A stretch of DNA of 64,000 bases from Clostridium gelidum (GTDB taxonomy: Bacteria > Bacillota > Clostridia > Clostridiales > Clostridiaceae): NCBI RefSeq assembly GCF_019977655.1, contig NZ_AP024849.1, positions 4,807,001 to 4,871,000 of the forward strand, in the 5' to 3' direction. Below the pieces are notes generated by a model. It was given only the letters and a program-made list of their open reading frames with translations, searched no databases and had not been told where the DNA came from. Shown here piece by piece: positions 36,168 through 45,897 of the stretch; positions within the stretch are counted from its first letter, which is position 1; the number at the start of each line of letters is the position of its first letter. A program made the position numbers and the translations under genes.

Positions 36168-38531
36168 TTATTCTACTCCTCGTCTATAATGACCTTGAGT
36201 ATATTTTTTATTTTCATTTTTTGTGCCTTTAGTAATTTGATTTAAAATATCACTAACTTCTTCATAGCTCTCATCTTTAAAGTCTACTCTAAAGTTTGTA
36301 ATATTAAAAGATTTAAGTTCTTCTACTTGTTCAATCAAATTTGTAGCCACTGAATTTAATATATGACTTCTACAATTATTATCACATAGAACACTAAAAT
36401 TTTCATTCATTCTATCAATTAATTTAAAGTTATCTTTCATACATACACCATTACATTCTTTTTTAGAAGCTTTCCCTCCAAAAGTGCTACCTACAGGACA
36501 ATATTCACTAACCATAAGCTCAGTATTACCATAAATATTAACTCCAATTTTGCAATTAATATTTTTCATCATTTCCTTTATTTCTTTTCTATTTAATTCT
36601 AAGCTTAAACATGGAATATCCACATCTTCTGCATAAAATTCTGCTGCTTCCTTATTGAAAATATTTAATTTATAATCTCCTATTATAAATAATTTATCTT
36701 TATAAATTCTTATTATTCCAACGTTAGATGTTATTATTCCTTTTATGAAAGGCATTAATTCTTCTATAGTTTTTACTATATTATTAAATTCACCTTTAAT
36801 AATATTAGGTATTTTTAAATAGATATTTTTATCATTTGAATTTTGTTCATGGAACTTTTTCAAATCATCTTTATTTAAAGCATTCTTTTGTCTGCTAAAG
36901 AATATATCTAGCGCTATATTTTGAACCTTTTTATTTTCACTTAATGCTTTTAATTGATCTTTTGTAATACAGCTATAAATATAACCTAAATCTTCATTAG
37001 ATTTTACATTCTTTATTTTAAGACTTTCTTGAATTCTTCTTTTTCTATGTGAACTCACTTCTTCTTTCAAAATCTTTTCAAATAATTCTCTTCTCAAATT
37101 ATTTATGGATGCTATTTTCATAAATCCATCATCAAATGTATCAAAAACTATTTGGTCAAACTTATAAGGAATTTCTCCTGACTTCTTTAAAGAATCTTCA
37201 ACTCTTTCTCTTGTCATAGGGGCATTAGTTGCAACTTCAACATTTTCGCCATAAACTTTGTATTCTTTACCATTAAACTTAGTTTTAATAACAAGAGGAG
37301 CATTAACTTTAAACTCAACTTCTAAGGTTAAAGATATCTTCTTCTTATAAAGTTTTAAATCTTCTTTTAACTCATCATACAACTTTTTATCAGACATTTT
37401 ATATAATCTATAACCCTTTTTATATCCTCCAACTGGAAATAATTTAACTGTATCCCCTCTAAAAGCTTCTTTAACTTCACTATTATTTTTTAAAATCTTG
37501 CTTAAAGTAAATCCGTCATCATGAAATCTTATTCCATCACCTAAAGCTACATTTTCTTCTAAGACAACTTCTCCACTATTTGTAACCTGTCCTATAAACA
37601 CTCCAGTGTTTTTAGGATAGTTATAGCTCATCATGTCTTTTCCTACATTTTTATGTAAATACGCTTTAGCAAAACCTTCTCTATTAAATAACTGAGCTAA
37701 TTCATTTTTTCCCTTATGTAAATCAAACTTTCCATTTTTTAATACCTTGTCAATGGATTGTCTGTAATTTCTTGTAACACCCGCTACATATTCTGGCTTT
37801 TTCATTCTTCCTTCAATCTTTAAAGATGAAGTTCCACTTTTTATAATTGAATCTATATCCTCAATCAAACATGTGTCCTTAGGACTTAAAAGATATCCCT
37901 TTTTTTCTCCTAAAGTTTCACTCTTTAAAGTATATTGCATTCTGCAAGGTTGAGCACATCTTCCTCTATTTCCACTTCTTCCACCAATCATAGAACTCAT
38001 TAAACATTGTCCAGAATAACATACACATAAAGCACCATGTACAAATATTTCTGTTTCAATTCCTAAATCCTTTGAAATATGTTTGATTTCATCTAATGAA
38101 AGTTCTCTAGATAAAACAATTCTTTGAAGACCTTTTTCTTTAAAATATAAGGCTCCCTCTCCATTATGAACTGTTATTTGAGTTGATGCATGAAGTTCAA
38201 AGTTTGGATATATATCTCTAATTAAGCTTATTAATCCAACATCCTGAATTATTAGTGCATCTACACCAATTTCATAAAGATAACCAACATATTTTAAAGC
38301 TTCTTTTAATTCATTTTGTTTTAAAACAGTATTTATAGTAACATGGACTTTCACATTATAACTATGTGCATAATCCACAGCTTTCATCATAGTTTCATTA
38401 TCAAAATTTGATGCATACGCTCTAGCTGAAAACTTATTTCCCCCAAGATATATTGCATCTGCTCCATTATTTATAGCTGCAATTAAACTCTCCATGCTAC
38501 CTGCTGGAGCTAGTAATTCAATTTTATTCAT
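36168..38531 (-). CDS. Peptidase family U32 protein with DUF3656 C-terminal part
   Basis: A 787-residue protein. Residues 1-300 hold the U32 fold with the signature FVHGALCVCYSGQCLMSSM and the Cys-rich continuation GNRGRCAQPCRMQY. The C-terminal part (from about 380) is the DUF3656-type extension, with further Cys residues (YCPVGSTFGG, KKECNGVCMKD, CDNNCRSH). Related bacterial proteins act in tRNA or rRNA hydroxylation (TrhP, RlhA) rather than as proven peptidases. AGGAGG precedes the ATG. It is 19 bases from mutS2. Confidence 0.9.
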   Translation of the reverse strand: MNKIELLAPAGSMESLIAAINNGADAIYLGGNKFSARAYASNFDNETMMKAVDYAHSYNVKVHVTINTVLKQNELKEALKYVGYLYEIGVDALIIQDVGLISLIRDIYPNFELHASTQITVHNGEGALYFKEKGLQRIVLSRELSLDEIKHISKDLGIETEIFVHGALCVCYSGQCLMSSMIGGRSGNRGRCAQPCRMQYTLKSETLGEKKGYLLSPKDTCLIEDIDSIIKSGTSSLKIEGRMKKPEYVAGVTRNYRQSIDKVLKNGKFDLHKGKNELAQLFNREGFAKAYLHKNVGKDMMSYNYPKNTGVFIGQVTNSGEVVLEENVALGDGIRFHDDGFTLSKILKNNSEVKEAFRGDTVKLFPVGGYKKGYRLYKMSDKKLYDELKEDLKLYKKKISLTLEVEFKVNAPLVIKTKFNGKEYKVYGENVEVATNAPMTRERVEDSLKKSGEIPYKFDQIVFDTFDDGFMKIASINNLRRELFEKILKEEVSSHRKRRIQESLKIKNVKSNEDLGYIYSCITKDQLKALSENKKVQNIALDIFFSRQKNALNKDDLKKFHEQNSNDKNIYLKIPNIIKGEFNNIVKTIEELMPFIKGIITSNVGIIRIYKDKLFIIGDYKLNIFNKEAAEFYAEDVDIPCLSLELNRKEIKEMMKNINCKIGVNIYGNTELMVSEYCPVGSTFGGKASKKECNGVCMKDNFKLIDRMNENFSVLCDNNCRSHILNSVATNLIEQVEELKSFNITNFRVDFKDESYEEVSDILNQITKGTKNENKKYTQGHYRRGVE

Positions 38532-38657
38532 ATTTTCCTCCTAAGTTTAAATAACCAAATCTTGTACTTGGTTACTCGAACTTAATCAGCGACGTATATT
38601 AGTCGAGCTTCCTTATAAAAAAGATTTTGATATCATGACTTTTATTTTTTCTATTTT

Positions 38658-38687
38658 AAATTAGCTACTCATATGAGTAGCTAATTT
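38658..38687. terminator. Perfect hairpin upstream of the U32 gene
   Basis: AAATTAGCTACTC and GAGTAGCTAATTT form a perfect 13-bp stem with a four-base loop (ATAT). A T-tract lies on the left as read on the plus strand and TATTATA on the right. It could end transcription coming from the ZapA-like gene on the minus strand. Confidence 0.6.
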
Positions 38688-38900
38688 ATTATATCATATT
38701 AAATCTTAACCAATGTTTGTAAATGAGTCAAGTTTCTATACCTCTTCTATTAATATAATACAAAGTACACATACAGCTTTTAACCTGTTTATCTATACTT
38801 TGATTTACTTGTATTAAATAATGTCCCTCTTATTTGATTTTTAATAATCTGAAATATTCTTTAAATTTCGCACATAAAAGCATAACTTCTTATTTCTACC

Positions 38901-39159
38901 TAGTATTATATTCAATATTTACTATACTCAAGAGTATAGTTAAACAGAGAAATTGGACACATGTTTGTGGAATAGGCCTTGAAAATAGGCTGTTGAAGCT
39001 TCTTAATGGCAGGTTGTTCCATTTTTGCTTGTCCTGAGCTTGCCTCAGGAGCATGCAGAAATGGGTGCAACCTGGCATTTAGAAGCTTCCAGCGAAATTT
39101 TCTTAGTCCTATGGAACAAATATGTGTCCAATTTCGGCGGGATATCATCATAAGTATGG
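38901..39159 (+). repeat. Long-hairpin dispersed element, copy 2
   Basis: This is the second copy of the element seen at 12.0 kb, in the same orientation. The hairpin core is 38949-39135. Outer arms GAAATTGGACACAT and ATGTGTCCAATTTC, inner ATAGG with CCTAT, GAAGCTTCT with AGAAGCTTC, and tip TCCTGAG with CTCAGGA differ from copy 1 at paired positions and stay paired. GGCAGG has one mismatch with its partner CCTGGC. It ends ten bases short of the stop codon of the ZapA-like gene, so it may also serve as that gene's 3' end structure. Confidence 0.85.
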
Positions 39160-39168
39160 TTCAAGGAT

Positions 39169-41751
39169 TTATCTTCTTCTAACAATAGGTCCAACTTGCT
39201 CTTTTTTAAATTTTGCTACTTCTATTTCTGTATCTATTATCTTAGCTTGTAATTCAAATACCTTATGTTGAAAAGTTCTAGATTCTTGATTAAGTTTATT
39301 ATTTTCATTAGTTACTTCTTCTTTTTCTTTAACTAATACTGAAATTTTGTCTTCAAATTCTTGATTTATAACTAACAAGTTTTTTTCCTTAGCTTCTATT
39401 TGTCTTTTTAAATTTAAGAAAATGCCTTCTTTATCGTCTAATTCCTTTTCTAATCTTGCTACAGCTCTTTCTTTACTTCCTAATTCTTCTTTAGTTCTTC
39501 TTAAATCAGATTCTGCTGTTGCTAAAGTTTTACTTAAGCCTTCTATTTCTATATTTTTAAGATTAATTTGTTCTTCACTTTGCTCGTGGGCTTCATTAGC
39601 TTCATACTTCACTCTTTCATTGTTACTTCTTGTAATTTCTATTTCCTCTTTTAAAACATCTTTCTCTCTATCACTTTTTTCTATTTCCTTTGATAATTTA
39701 TCCTTAACATTTTTCATATTATTAATTTCATTATTTAAGATATCTTGATCTGTCTTTAATTTATTAATTTCACTCTCTAAATCTTCTTTCTCTAAACCAT
39801 AGATTTCTATTTCATTTGATAAGTCTTCATTATTAACTCTCATATTATTGATCTCATTATTTAAGATGTCTCGACCTGTCTTTAATTTATTAATTTCACC
39901 CTCTAAATCTTCTTTCTCTAATCTATAGATTTCTATTTCGCTTGATAAGTCTTCATTATTAACTCTCATATTATTGATTTCATTATTTAAGATATCTTGA
40001 TCTGCCTTTAACTTATTAATTTCATTATCTAAAGCTTCTTTCTCTAAGCTGCATGTTTCTATTTCATTTGATAATTCTTCATTTTTAGCTCTCATATTAT
40101 TGATTTCATTATTTAAGATATCTTGATCAGCCATTAACTTATTAATTTCGCCTTCTAACACTTCTTTCTCCATGTCACATTCTTCTATTTTTTGTGCTAA
40201 TTCTTCATTCCTAGTTAGCATATTATTATTCTCATTATTTAAGTTATCTTTATCTGTCTTTAACTTATTAATTTCGCCATTTAAAACTGTTTTCTCTCTA
40301 TCACATGTTTCAATTTCCTTTGATAATTGATCATTAATATCACTCATATTATTGATTTCATTATTTAAATTCTCTTGATCTGTGTTTAATTTATTAATTT
40401 CACCTTCTAGATTTTCTTTTTCCTCAATTAATAAATTAATTTGATTTATGCAGTTCTCATGTTCTTTATTTAAATTACTAATTTTTTCTTTACATTCTGC
40501 AATTTCCCTATCTGATTCTTCAAATAAATCATTTAATTGTTTATTAAGGTCAGCCTTTTCCATATTACTTTCATCTATTATCTTAGTTAGCTCACTAATA
40601 TTTGCTTTTTCAGCCATTAAATTATTATTTAATCCTTCTTCATTTCTAATTAGTTCATTAATTTTGTTATTTAACTCTTCCTTGTTTAATAATAATTCTT
40701 CAATTCTATTACTTAATTCTTGTTTTTCCATATTTAATCTAGATTCAATTTCACTATTTATATTTATTTGATTTTCTAAGCTTTCCTTACATTCAGTAAG
40801 TTCTTTATTACCCTCAGAATATAATTCATTTAATTTCTCCAAGTTTATCTTACATAAATCATATTCTTTATTAATAGCTTCTTTATTTATAATTTCACAT
40901 TTCAAACTTGCCTTTACCTTTTCTAATTCTTCATAGACAACTGAATAGTCTGATTCAAATAATACAGTCTTTTCTTTTAATAATAAACTTTTACTATCTA
41001 AATCAACTTTAACTTCGTTAAGCTTTTCAATTTGTGTATTTAATTCTAAATTCTTAGCACTTATTTCATTTAATTGTGTACTTATTTTATCCTTTTCTTT
41101 ATTAATATTAGTTATTTCATTTGTTAAAGTAGTTACTTGTTCATTAGATTCTTGAATATTTTTATTTAATTTATGTTCCTTGTTTTTAGATTCATCTATA
41201 TTTTTATAAAGAATCTTATTTTTATTCTTTAATTCAATAATTTCTTTATTTAAAGTTTCATTACTATTCTTATTTTTCTTAACTTCATCAGTTATTAATT
41301 TTTTTTCATTTTTCAGATTTTCATTTTCTGTTTTAAGTTCCTTGATTTGATTATTCAATGAATTAAATGTTACTTCAACATTTTCATATCTTTTATTTAA
41401 TTCACCTTCTCTTTTACCAAATGTATCTTTAATATTTAATTTTTCTTTTTGAGCATTTTCTAGTTGTATATTAATTTCGTCTAATTTTTGCTTCAATAAA
41501 ACATTTTCATCATCAATATTATTCTTCGCTTTAATAGCCTTGTCTAATTCAAAATCACATTCATAAAGTTCATCTGCAATATTTACAGCCGCTAAAACAG
41601 TTGCTGCTGTTGTACTAAGATTCTCTTTTTTAGATAGTATTTCTTTAATTCTTGTATCAACATAATTTGCCACACCTAGCAAATATTTTTCATCTTTTTC
41701 TCCTGTCAGGTTATAATTCATACCATTTATATTAATTGTTACTTTAATCAT
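39169..41751 (-). CDS. zapA: ZapA-like cell-division protein with giant repeat coiled coil
   Basis: Residues 1-75 match ZapA: KVTININGMNYNLTGEKDEK, YLLGVANYVDTRIKEI and TVLAAVNIADELYE. ZapA normally has about 90-200 residues and bundles FtsZ. Here an almost unbroken coiled coil extends to residue 860 with a basic end (VGPIVRRR). Residues 448-699 are six tandem 42-residue repeats. The position beside the U32 peptidase and mutS2 is where clostridial zapA is usually found, which supports orthology. GAGGTG precedes the ATG. Codon use matches neighbours. It may act as a long-range spacer or cross-linker at the division ring. Confidence 0.8.
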   Translation of the reverse strand: MIKVTININGMNYNLTGEKDEKYLLGVANYVDTRIKEILSKKENLSTTAATVLAAVNIADELYECDFELDKAIKAKNNIDDENVLLKQKLDEINIQLENAQKEKLNIKDTFGKREGELNKRYENVEVTFNSLNNQIKELKTENENLKNEKKLITDEVKKNKNSNETLNKEIIELKNKNKILYKNIDESKNKEHKLNKNIQESNEQVTTLTNEITNINKEKDKISTQLNEISAKNLELNTQIEKLNEVKVDLDSKSLLLKEKTVLFESDYSVVYEELEKVKASLKCEIINKEAINKEYDLCKINLEKLNELYSEGNKELTECKESLENQININSEIESRLNMEKQELSNRIEELLLNKEELNNKINELIRNEEGLNNNLMAEKANISELTKIIDESNMEKADLNKQLNDLFEESDREIAECKEKISNLNKEHENCINQINLLIEEKENLEGEINKLNTDQENLNNEINNMSDINDQLSKEIETCDREKTVLNGEINKLKTDKDNLNNENNNMLTRNEELAQKIEECDMEKEVLEGEINKLMADQDILNNEINNMRAKNEELSNEIETCSLEKEALDNEINKLKADQDILNNEINNMRVNNEDLSSEIEIYRLEKEDLEGEINKLKTGRDILNNEINNMRVNNEDLSNEIEIYGLEKEDLESEINKLKTDQDILNNEINNMKNVKDKLSKEIEKSDREKDVLKEEIEITRSNNERVKYEANEAHEQSEEQINLKNIEIEGLSKTLATAESDLRRTKEELGSKERAVARLEKELDDKEGIFLNLKRQIEAKEKNLLVINQEFEDKISVLVKEKEEVTNENNKLNQESRTFQHKVFELQAKIIDTEIEVAKFKKEQVGPIVRRR
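39655..40410 (-). repeat. Six tandem 126-bp repeats inside the ZapA-like gene
   Basis: Each unit encodes 42 residues starting L-x-x-EINKL, passing DILNNEINNM and ending near EIE-x6-EK. 42 residues are six heptads, so the coiled-coil register is kept across units. Units 3 to 6 are most alike (INKLKTDQDILNNEINNMRV) and units 1 and 2 most diverged, which suggests recent expansion at the 3' side. A degenerate seventh unit begins with LKEEIE. Confidence 0.9.
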
Positions 41752-42208
41752 AATAATAACACCTCTTAAAATTCTTTATTACCTTCAATTATAGGGTATT
41801 TTGAGTAATAAAACAATTATGTAACGTTAAGCATCTAAAAAAAAATCAAAGTCTATTATATTAGATATTTTTGAGAATAACTTACCTAAATATCAATATT
41901 CAAATCTTCTTTTTTGAATTATCTGAAAATCTCAATTTTATTTTAGCTATTAAAAATATTTTCGTAGTTTTTAATTTTTGTGCTATACTTATTTTGATTA
42001 TTTTTTTGTTTAATAATTGTATAAAACTTTTTGCATAGTTAATATTTTATTGTTAACAAAAACATTTATCCATCCTTATTTTAATGTAGATTAAACTTAA
42101 AGTGTTTCATTTATAAATGATTAACATTACTTTATTTTGTTAATCATTCTTAATATATAATTAGGCATATTCAAAATATAACAATTCAGTATGCCTTAGA
42201 ATTGGGCG
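41752..42208. other. Divergent intergenic region with a GGCATA inverted repeat
   Basis: This 457-bp AT-rich gap separates the ZapA-like gene (left, minus) from murT (right, plus) and must hold both promoters. AGGCATA (42163-42169) and TATGCCT (42190-42196) form a stem with a 20-base loop just before the murT start. The same GGCATAT motif bounds hairpins elsewhere in the window. TATACT near 41991 is a possible -10 for murT. I see no riboswitch fold or gene. Confidence 0.4.
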
Positions 42209-43567
42209 GTGAGTAAAATAAATATTAAGTCTATTTTAAGCATATTATTATCAAAAATTACTGCATTTCTGTCAAAACACATTTTTAAAGGTGGTAGTAA
42301 TTTCCCTGGTAAAATAGCATTAAAAATTGATAAATCAATCTTAAAAACAGTAAGCAAAGGATATAAGGTAATTTTAGTAACAGGAACTAATGGTAAAACA
42401 ACTACAACTAGCATGATTTACAACATATTAAAAGAAAATAAATTTAATGTTATTACTAATAATACTGGTGCTAATTTGTATCCAGGAATTGTAGCTTGTT
42501 TTACTCTACATTATTCTTTTTTTAAAAAGAATGTAGATACTTATGCTGTAATAGAAGTTGATGAAGCTAATGTAAAGTTTATTGCAGAACATTTAACTCC
42601 AGAAATAATAACTGTAACTAATTTATTTAGGGATCAATTAGACAGATATGGGGAAGTTTATACAACTTTGGTTAAAATCTTAGAGGGCGTAGTTAAGGTA
42701 CCAGAATCTAAATTAGTTTTAAATGGTGATGAGTCTTTACTTGGAAAATTGGATGTTAAAAATCCAATTGTTTATTACGGTTTTAATATACCAATTAAAG
42801 AAAATACTTCTATAGATATAAATGCTGATGCAAAATTTTGTAAGTTTTGCAAATCTCCTTATTCATATAACTTAGTTACTTATAATCATTTAGGAGATTT
42901 TTACTGTCCAAAGTGTGGATATAAACGTTCTGGGCTTAATTATGCTGTAAATAAAATCTTTGATTTAACTCCTGAAAATTCTTCTGTATTAATTAATGAT
43001 ACTGAAGTTTTCATAAGTCAATCAGGTGCATATAATATTTATAATGCTTTGTGTGCTTTTGCTATTTCAAAAGAACTTGGCGTAGAAGATTCAGTAATCA
43101 AAGCTTCTCTTCAAAATCAAAGTTCAAGCTTTGGTAGACAAGAGCAAATTACTATAGAGGACAAGGATATACAAATTATATTAGTTAAAAACCCTGCTGG
43201 ATATAATCAAGCATTAGATACCCTTGCTCTTAATCAAAATGAATTTTCAGCACTATTTATGTTAAATGATAATTATGCTGACGGGCGTGATGTTTCTTGG
43301 ATATGGGATGTAGATTTTGAAAAAATATCAACGTTAAAAATAGAAGATGTTTTTGTATCAGGAGTTAGAATGTATGATATGGCAGTAAGATTAAAAATTG
43401 CTGGTTTAAATGTTGATAAATTTATTTTAGAAGAAGATTATGAAGCGTTAACTGAAAAGATTAAAAATTCAGTTTCTAAAAAAATATATATACTTGCAAC
43501 TTATACTGCAATGATTAATTATAGAAAATATCTTCATTCAAAAGGTTATATCAATAAATTATGGTAA
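42209..43567 (+). CDS. murT: MurT, lipid II isoglutaminyl synthase ligase subunit
   Basis: A Mur-ligase-like protein of 452 residues. The P-loop VTGTNGKTTT is at about residue 58. A four-Cys zinc ribbon (CKFCKSPYSY ... FYCPKCGYKRS) is inserted in the central domain, and the C-terminal DUF1727 domain carries the Asp and other residues that meet GatD. With GatD it amidates D-Glu of lipid II to D-isoGln. The start appears to be GTG at a site with only a weak ribosome match (TTGGGCG), and no other in-frame start exists after the preceding stop. gatD follows 13 bases later. Confidence 0.93.
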   Translation: MSKINIKSILSILLSKITAFLSKHIFKGGSNFPGKIALKIDKSILKTVSKGYKVILVTGTNGKTTTTSMIYNILKENKFNVITNNTGANLYPGIVACFTLHYSFFKKNVDTYAVIEVDEANVKFIAEHLTPEIITVTNLFRDQLDRYGEVYTTLVKILEGVVKVPESKLVLNGDESLLGKLDVKNPIVYYGFNIPIKENTSIDINADAKFCKFCKSPYSYNLVTYNHLGDFYCPKCGYKRSGLNYAVNKIFDLTPENSSVLINDTEVFISQSGAYNIYNALCAFAISKELGVEDSVIKASLQNQSSSFGRQEQITIEDKDIQIILVKNPAGYNQALDTLALNQNEFSALFMLNDNYADGRDVSWIWDVDFEKISTLKIEDVFVSGVRMYDMAVRLKIAGLNVDKFILEEDYEALTEKIKNSVSKKIYILATYTAMINYRKYLHSKGYINKLW

Positions 43568-43580
43568 GGAGGCTTAAGTC

Positions 43581-44303
43581 ATGGAATTAACTATTTGTCA
43601 CTTATATCCCGATTTATTAAATGTATATGGTGATGTGGGTAATGTACTTATTTTAAAGCATAGAGCAGCACTTAGAGGCATTGATGTAAATATAATCAAT
43701 TGTTCTTTAGGAGACAGTATAGATGAAGAAAATGTGGACATTATTTTCTTTGGTGGTGGCCAAGATTTTGAACAATCCATAGTTTCAAATGATTTAAATG
43801 AAATAAAAAAAGAAGCTTTAACGAGTTATATTGAAAATAATAAAGTTCTTCTTGCCATATGTGGCGGATATCAACTACTGGGAAAATACTATACTGCACC
43901 AAATGGTGAAAAAATAGAAGGAATTGGAATTTTAGATGTTTATACTGATGGTGGTGATACTAGATTTATTGGAAATACTGAAATATTCAATGAAACCTTC
44001 AATGAGACTTATGTAGGCTTTGAAAATCATTCAGGCAGGACTTACATAAATAATCATACGCCCCTTGGAAAATGCATTCATGGATATGGTAATAATGGAG
44101 AAGATGGATTTGAAGGATGTATATATAAAAATACTTTTGGCTCATACTTCCACGGTTCTTTTCTTTCAAAAAATCCTGAATTTGCAGATAGGCTTTTAAC
44201 TTTAGCATTAAAAAATAAATATGGTGACGAAATACAATTAAATTCATTAAATGATGAATTTGAACTAAAAGCAAAAAAATCGATGCTCGAAAGATTGAAA
44301 TAA
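43581..44303 (+). CDS. gatD: GatD, glutamine amidotransferase subunit of lipid II amidation
   Basis: A 240-residue class I (CobB/CobQ-like) glutaminase. The nucleophile is Cys94 in LAICGGYQLLG, matching the number in Staphylococcus aureus GatD. The catalytic His lies in GSYFHGSFL, and YPDLLNVYGDVGNV and FENHSGRTYI are typical GatD segments. It releases ammonia from glutamine for MurT to amidate peptidoglycan precursors. AAGGAGG is about 10 bases upstream. It forms an operon with murT. Confidence 0.93.
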   Translation: MELTICHLYPDLLNVYGDVGNVLILKHRAALRGIDVNIINCSLGDSIDEENVDIIFFGGGQDFEQSIVSNDLNEIKKEALTSYIENNKVLLAICGGYQLLGKYYTAPNGEKIEGIGILDVYTDGGDTRFIGNTEIFNETFNETYVGFENHSGRTYINNHTPLGKCIHGYGNNGEDGFEGCIYKNTFGSYFHGSFLSKNPEFADRLLTLALKNKYGDEIQLNSLNDEFELKAKKSMLERLK

Positions 44304-44473
44304 TTTGAAAATCATATGATAAATTGTTATATATTGTATGAATTTTCCTGTCTTTCATTGATTGTTATGGCATTGCATAAATGTTATACTAATACTGTTT
44401 AAATATACTTATGGCATGTACAGAAAAATAAATTATTTTTTCATATGCCTAAATAGAAGTGGAGAGATTTGAC

Positions 44474-45790
44474 TTGAAGAAAAATTTAATATTAAAAGCA
44501 CTTGCATTAACCCTTTCTCTTTCTTTATTTAGTCCATTAACTACAGCAAGCTATGCAGCAAATTCTACAACTAAAACTGAAACTGCCGCACAAAGCTTAC
44601 CCGAAATTACTGCTGAATCAGCTTTAGTTATGGATTTAGAAACTGGGGAAATAATATATTGTAAAGATGCTGATAGCAAAAGATATCCAGCTAGTACAAC
44701 TAAGCTTTTAACAGGTTTATTATTAGCTCAAAACAAAAATAGAACTGATCAGCTTGAATATACTAAATCAGCAAAGGCACAACCTGAGTATTCTTTAAAT
44801 ATCAATTATATGCATAACTCTATGAAAGTTGGAGATAAAATATTAGCTGATGATATAATGAAAGGATTATTATTATTTTCAGGTAATGATACTGCATATG
44901 TAATTGCAGACAATGTTTCAGGTGATTCTAAATCATTTGCTGAATTAATGAATAAAAAAGCAAAAGAACTTGGTGCAAATAACAGTAATTTTATTACTGC
45001 TAATGGATTACATGATGAAAATCATTATACTACTGCATATGATCTTTCATTAATTACAAAAGCTGCTTTTGCAGATCCTTGGGTAAAAGAAACTATGGAA
45101 CTTCCAAAAGCTCCTATAAACATAAATAATTCTAAAATAATTCTAGAAAATAGGAATTTAACTCTTGGTAAAAATGGTAATATTGCAGGAAAAACTGGAA
45201 CAACTAATGAGGCTGGCGGATGTTTAGCTACTGTATATGAGAGATCTGGCAGACAATTAATAGGTATTGTTCTTAAAGATAAACAAATTAACCTTTTAGA
45301 TATGACTAAATTCAATGATATGGATTCTATTATGAATTATGGTTATGCTGCCACTAAAGAAACTTATAAGACAAATGGAGAAAATATTGGAACTGCTGAA
45401 GTACAATATAAACCTTTTATTGTTTTTGGACCTACAAAAACTATTACAGTACCACTTAAATTAGCTCAAGATGTATCTTACTATAAAAATACAATTAATG
45501 ATGCTGAATCTCAAATCACTTATAAGGTCACAGATTCTAACGCATGGAATTTACTTTCTAATAAAGAGACTACGTTAACTTATAGTACAAGAAATTATAC
45601 TGAGACAGTTAAAGGGACCGTAGATGTTTCACTTGGTGCAATAGTTAATGATAATTTAATTACATATATAGCTACTATAGTAGCTATCATTATTGTGATT
45701 ACTTTAATTGCTCTGATTAAAAATATGGCATCTAATTCAAAACGTAAAAAGAACCGTTATACTAATGGTTCTAGGAAAAGAAGAAGATAG
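44474..45790 (+). CDS. D-alanyl-D-alanine carboxypeptidase (PBP5/DacF type, S11)
   Basis: A secreted class C penicillin-binding protein. The signal peptide (KKNLILKALALTLSLSLF ... ASYA) is followed by the peptidase S11 motifs: STTK (Ser74, Lys77), SGN in LLFSGNDTA and KTGT in IAGKTGTTNEAGG. A C-terminal domain and a membrane helix (TYIATIVAIIIVITLIAL) with a basic end anchor it. It trims the terminal D-Ala of peptidoglycan stems. I start at TTG, nine bases after GGAG. An in-frame GTG five codons earlier has no ribosome site. It follows murT-gatD, so three wall genes lie together. Confidence 0.92.
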   Translation: MKKNLILKALALTLSLSLFSPLTTASYAANSTTKTETAAQSLPEITAESALVMDLETGEIIYCKDADSKRYPASTTKLLTGLLLAQNKNRTDQLEYTKSAKAQPEYSLNINYMHNSMKVGDKILADDIMKGLLLFSGNDTAYVIADNVSGDSKSFAELMNKKAKELGANNSNFITANGLHDENHYTTAYDLSLITKAAFADPWVKETMELPKAPININNSKIILENRNLTLGKNGNIAGKTGTTNEAGGCLATVYERSGRQLIGIVLKDKQINLLDMTKFNDMDSIMNYGYAATKETYKTNGENIGTAEVQYKPFIVFGPTKTITVPLKLAQDVSYYKNTINDAESQITYKVTDSNAWNLLSNKETTLTYSTRNYTETVKGTVDVSLGAIVNDNLITYIATIVAIIIVITLIALIKNMASNSKRKKNRYTNGSRKRRR

Positions 45791-45822
45791 TACTCACTTA
45801 CTTATTTTAAAAATTGATTTAA

Positions 45823-45880
45823 TCATCTTCTAATAACTAGGATGATATGCTTCCTAGTTATTTTGAAGATGCTTTTTCTT
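45823..45880 (+). terminator. Terminator after the carboxypeptidase gene
   Basis: CATCTTCTAATAACTAGG pairs with CCTAGTTATTTTGAAGATG around an 11-base loop, with CTTTTTCTTT downstream. Confidence 0.85.
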
Positions 45881-45897
45881 TAAAGGAGTAATTTAAA

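Noticed and set aside
39655..40410. Tandem repeat suggestive of a CRISPR array
   Set aside because: Units are 126 bp, contiguous without unique spacers, and keep an open reading frame with heptads; they are protein repeats.
39422..40771. Plus-strand open frames opposite the ZapA-like gene, and similar ones opposite sbcC
   Set aside because: Leu/Ser/Phe-rich antisense shadows of Lys/Glu-rich coiled-coil genes; no ribosome sites.
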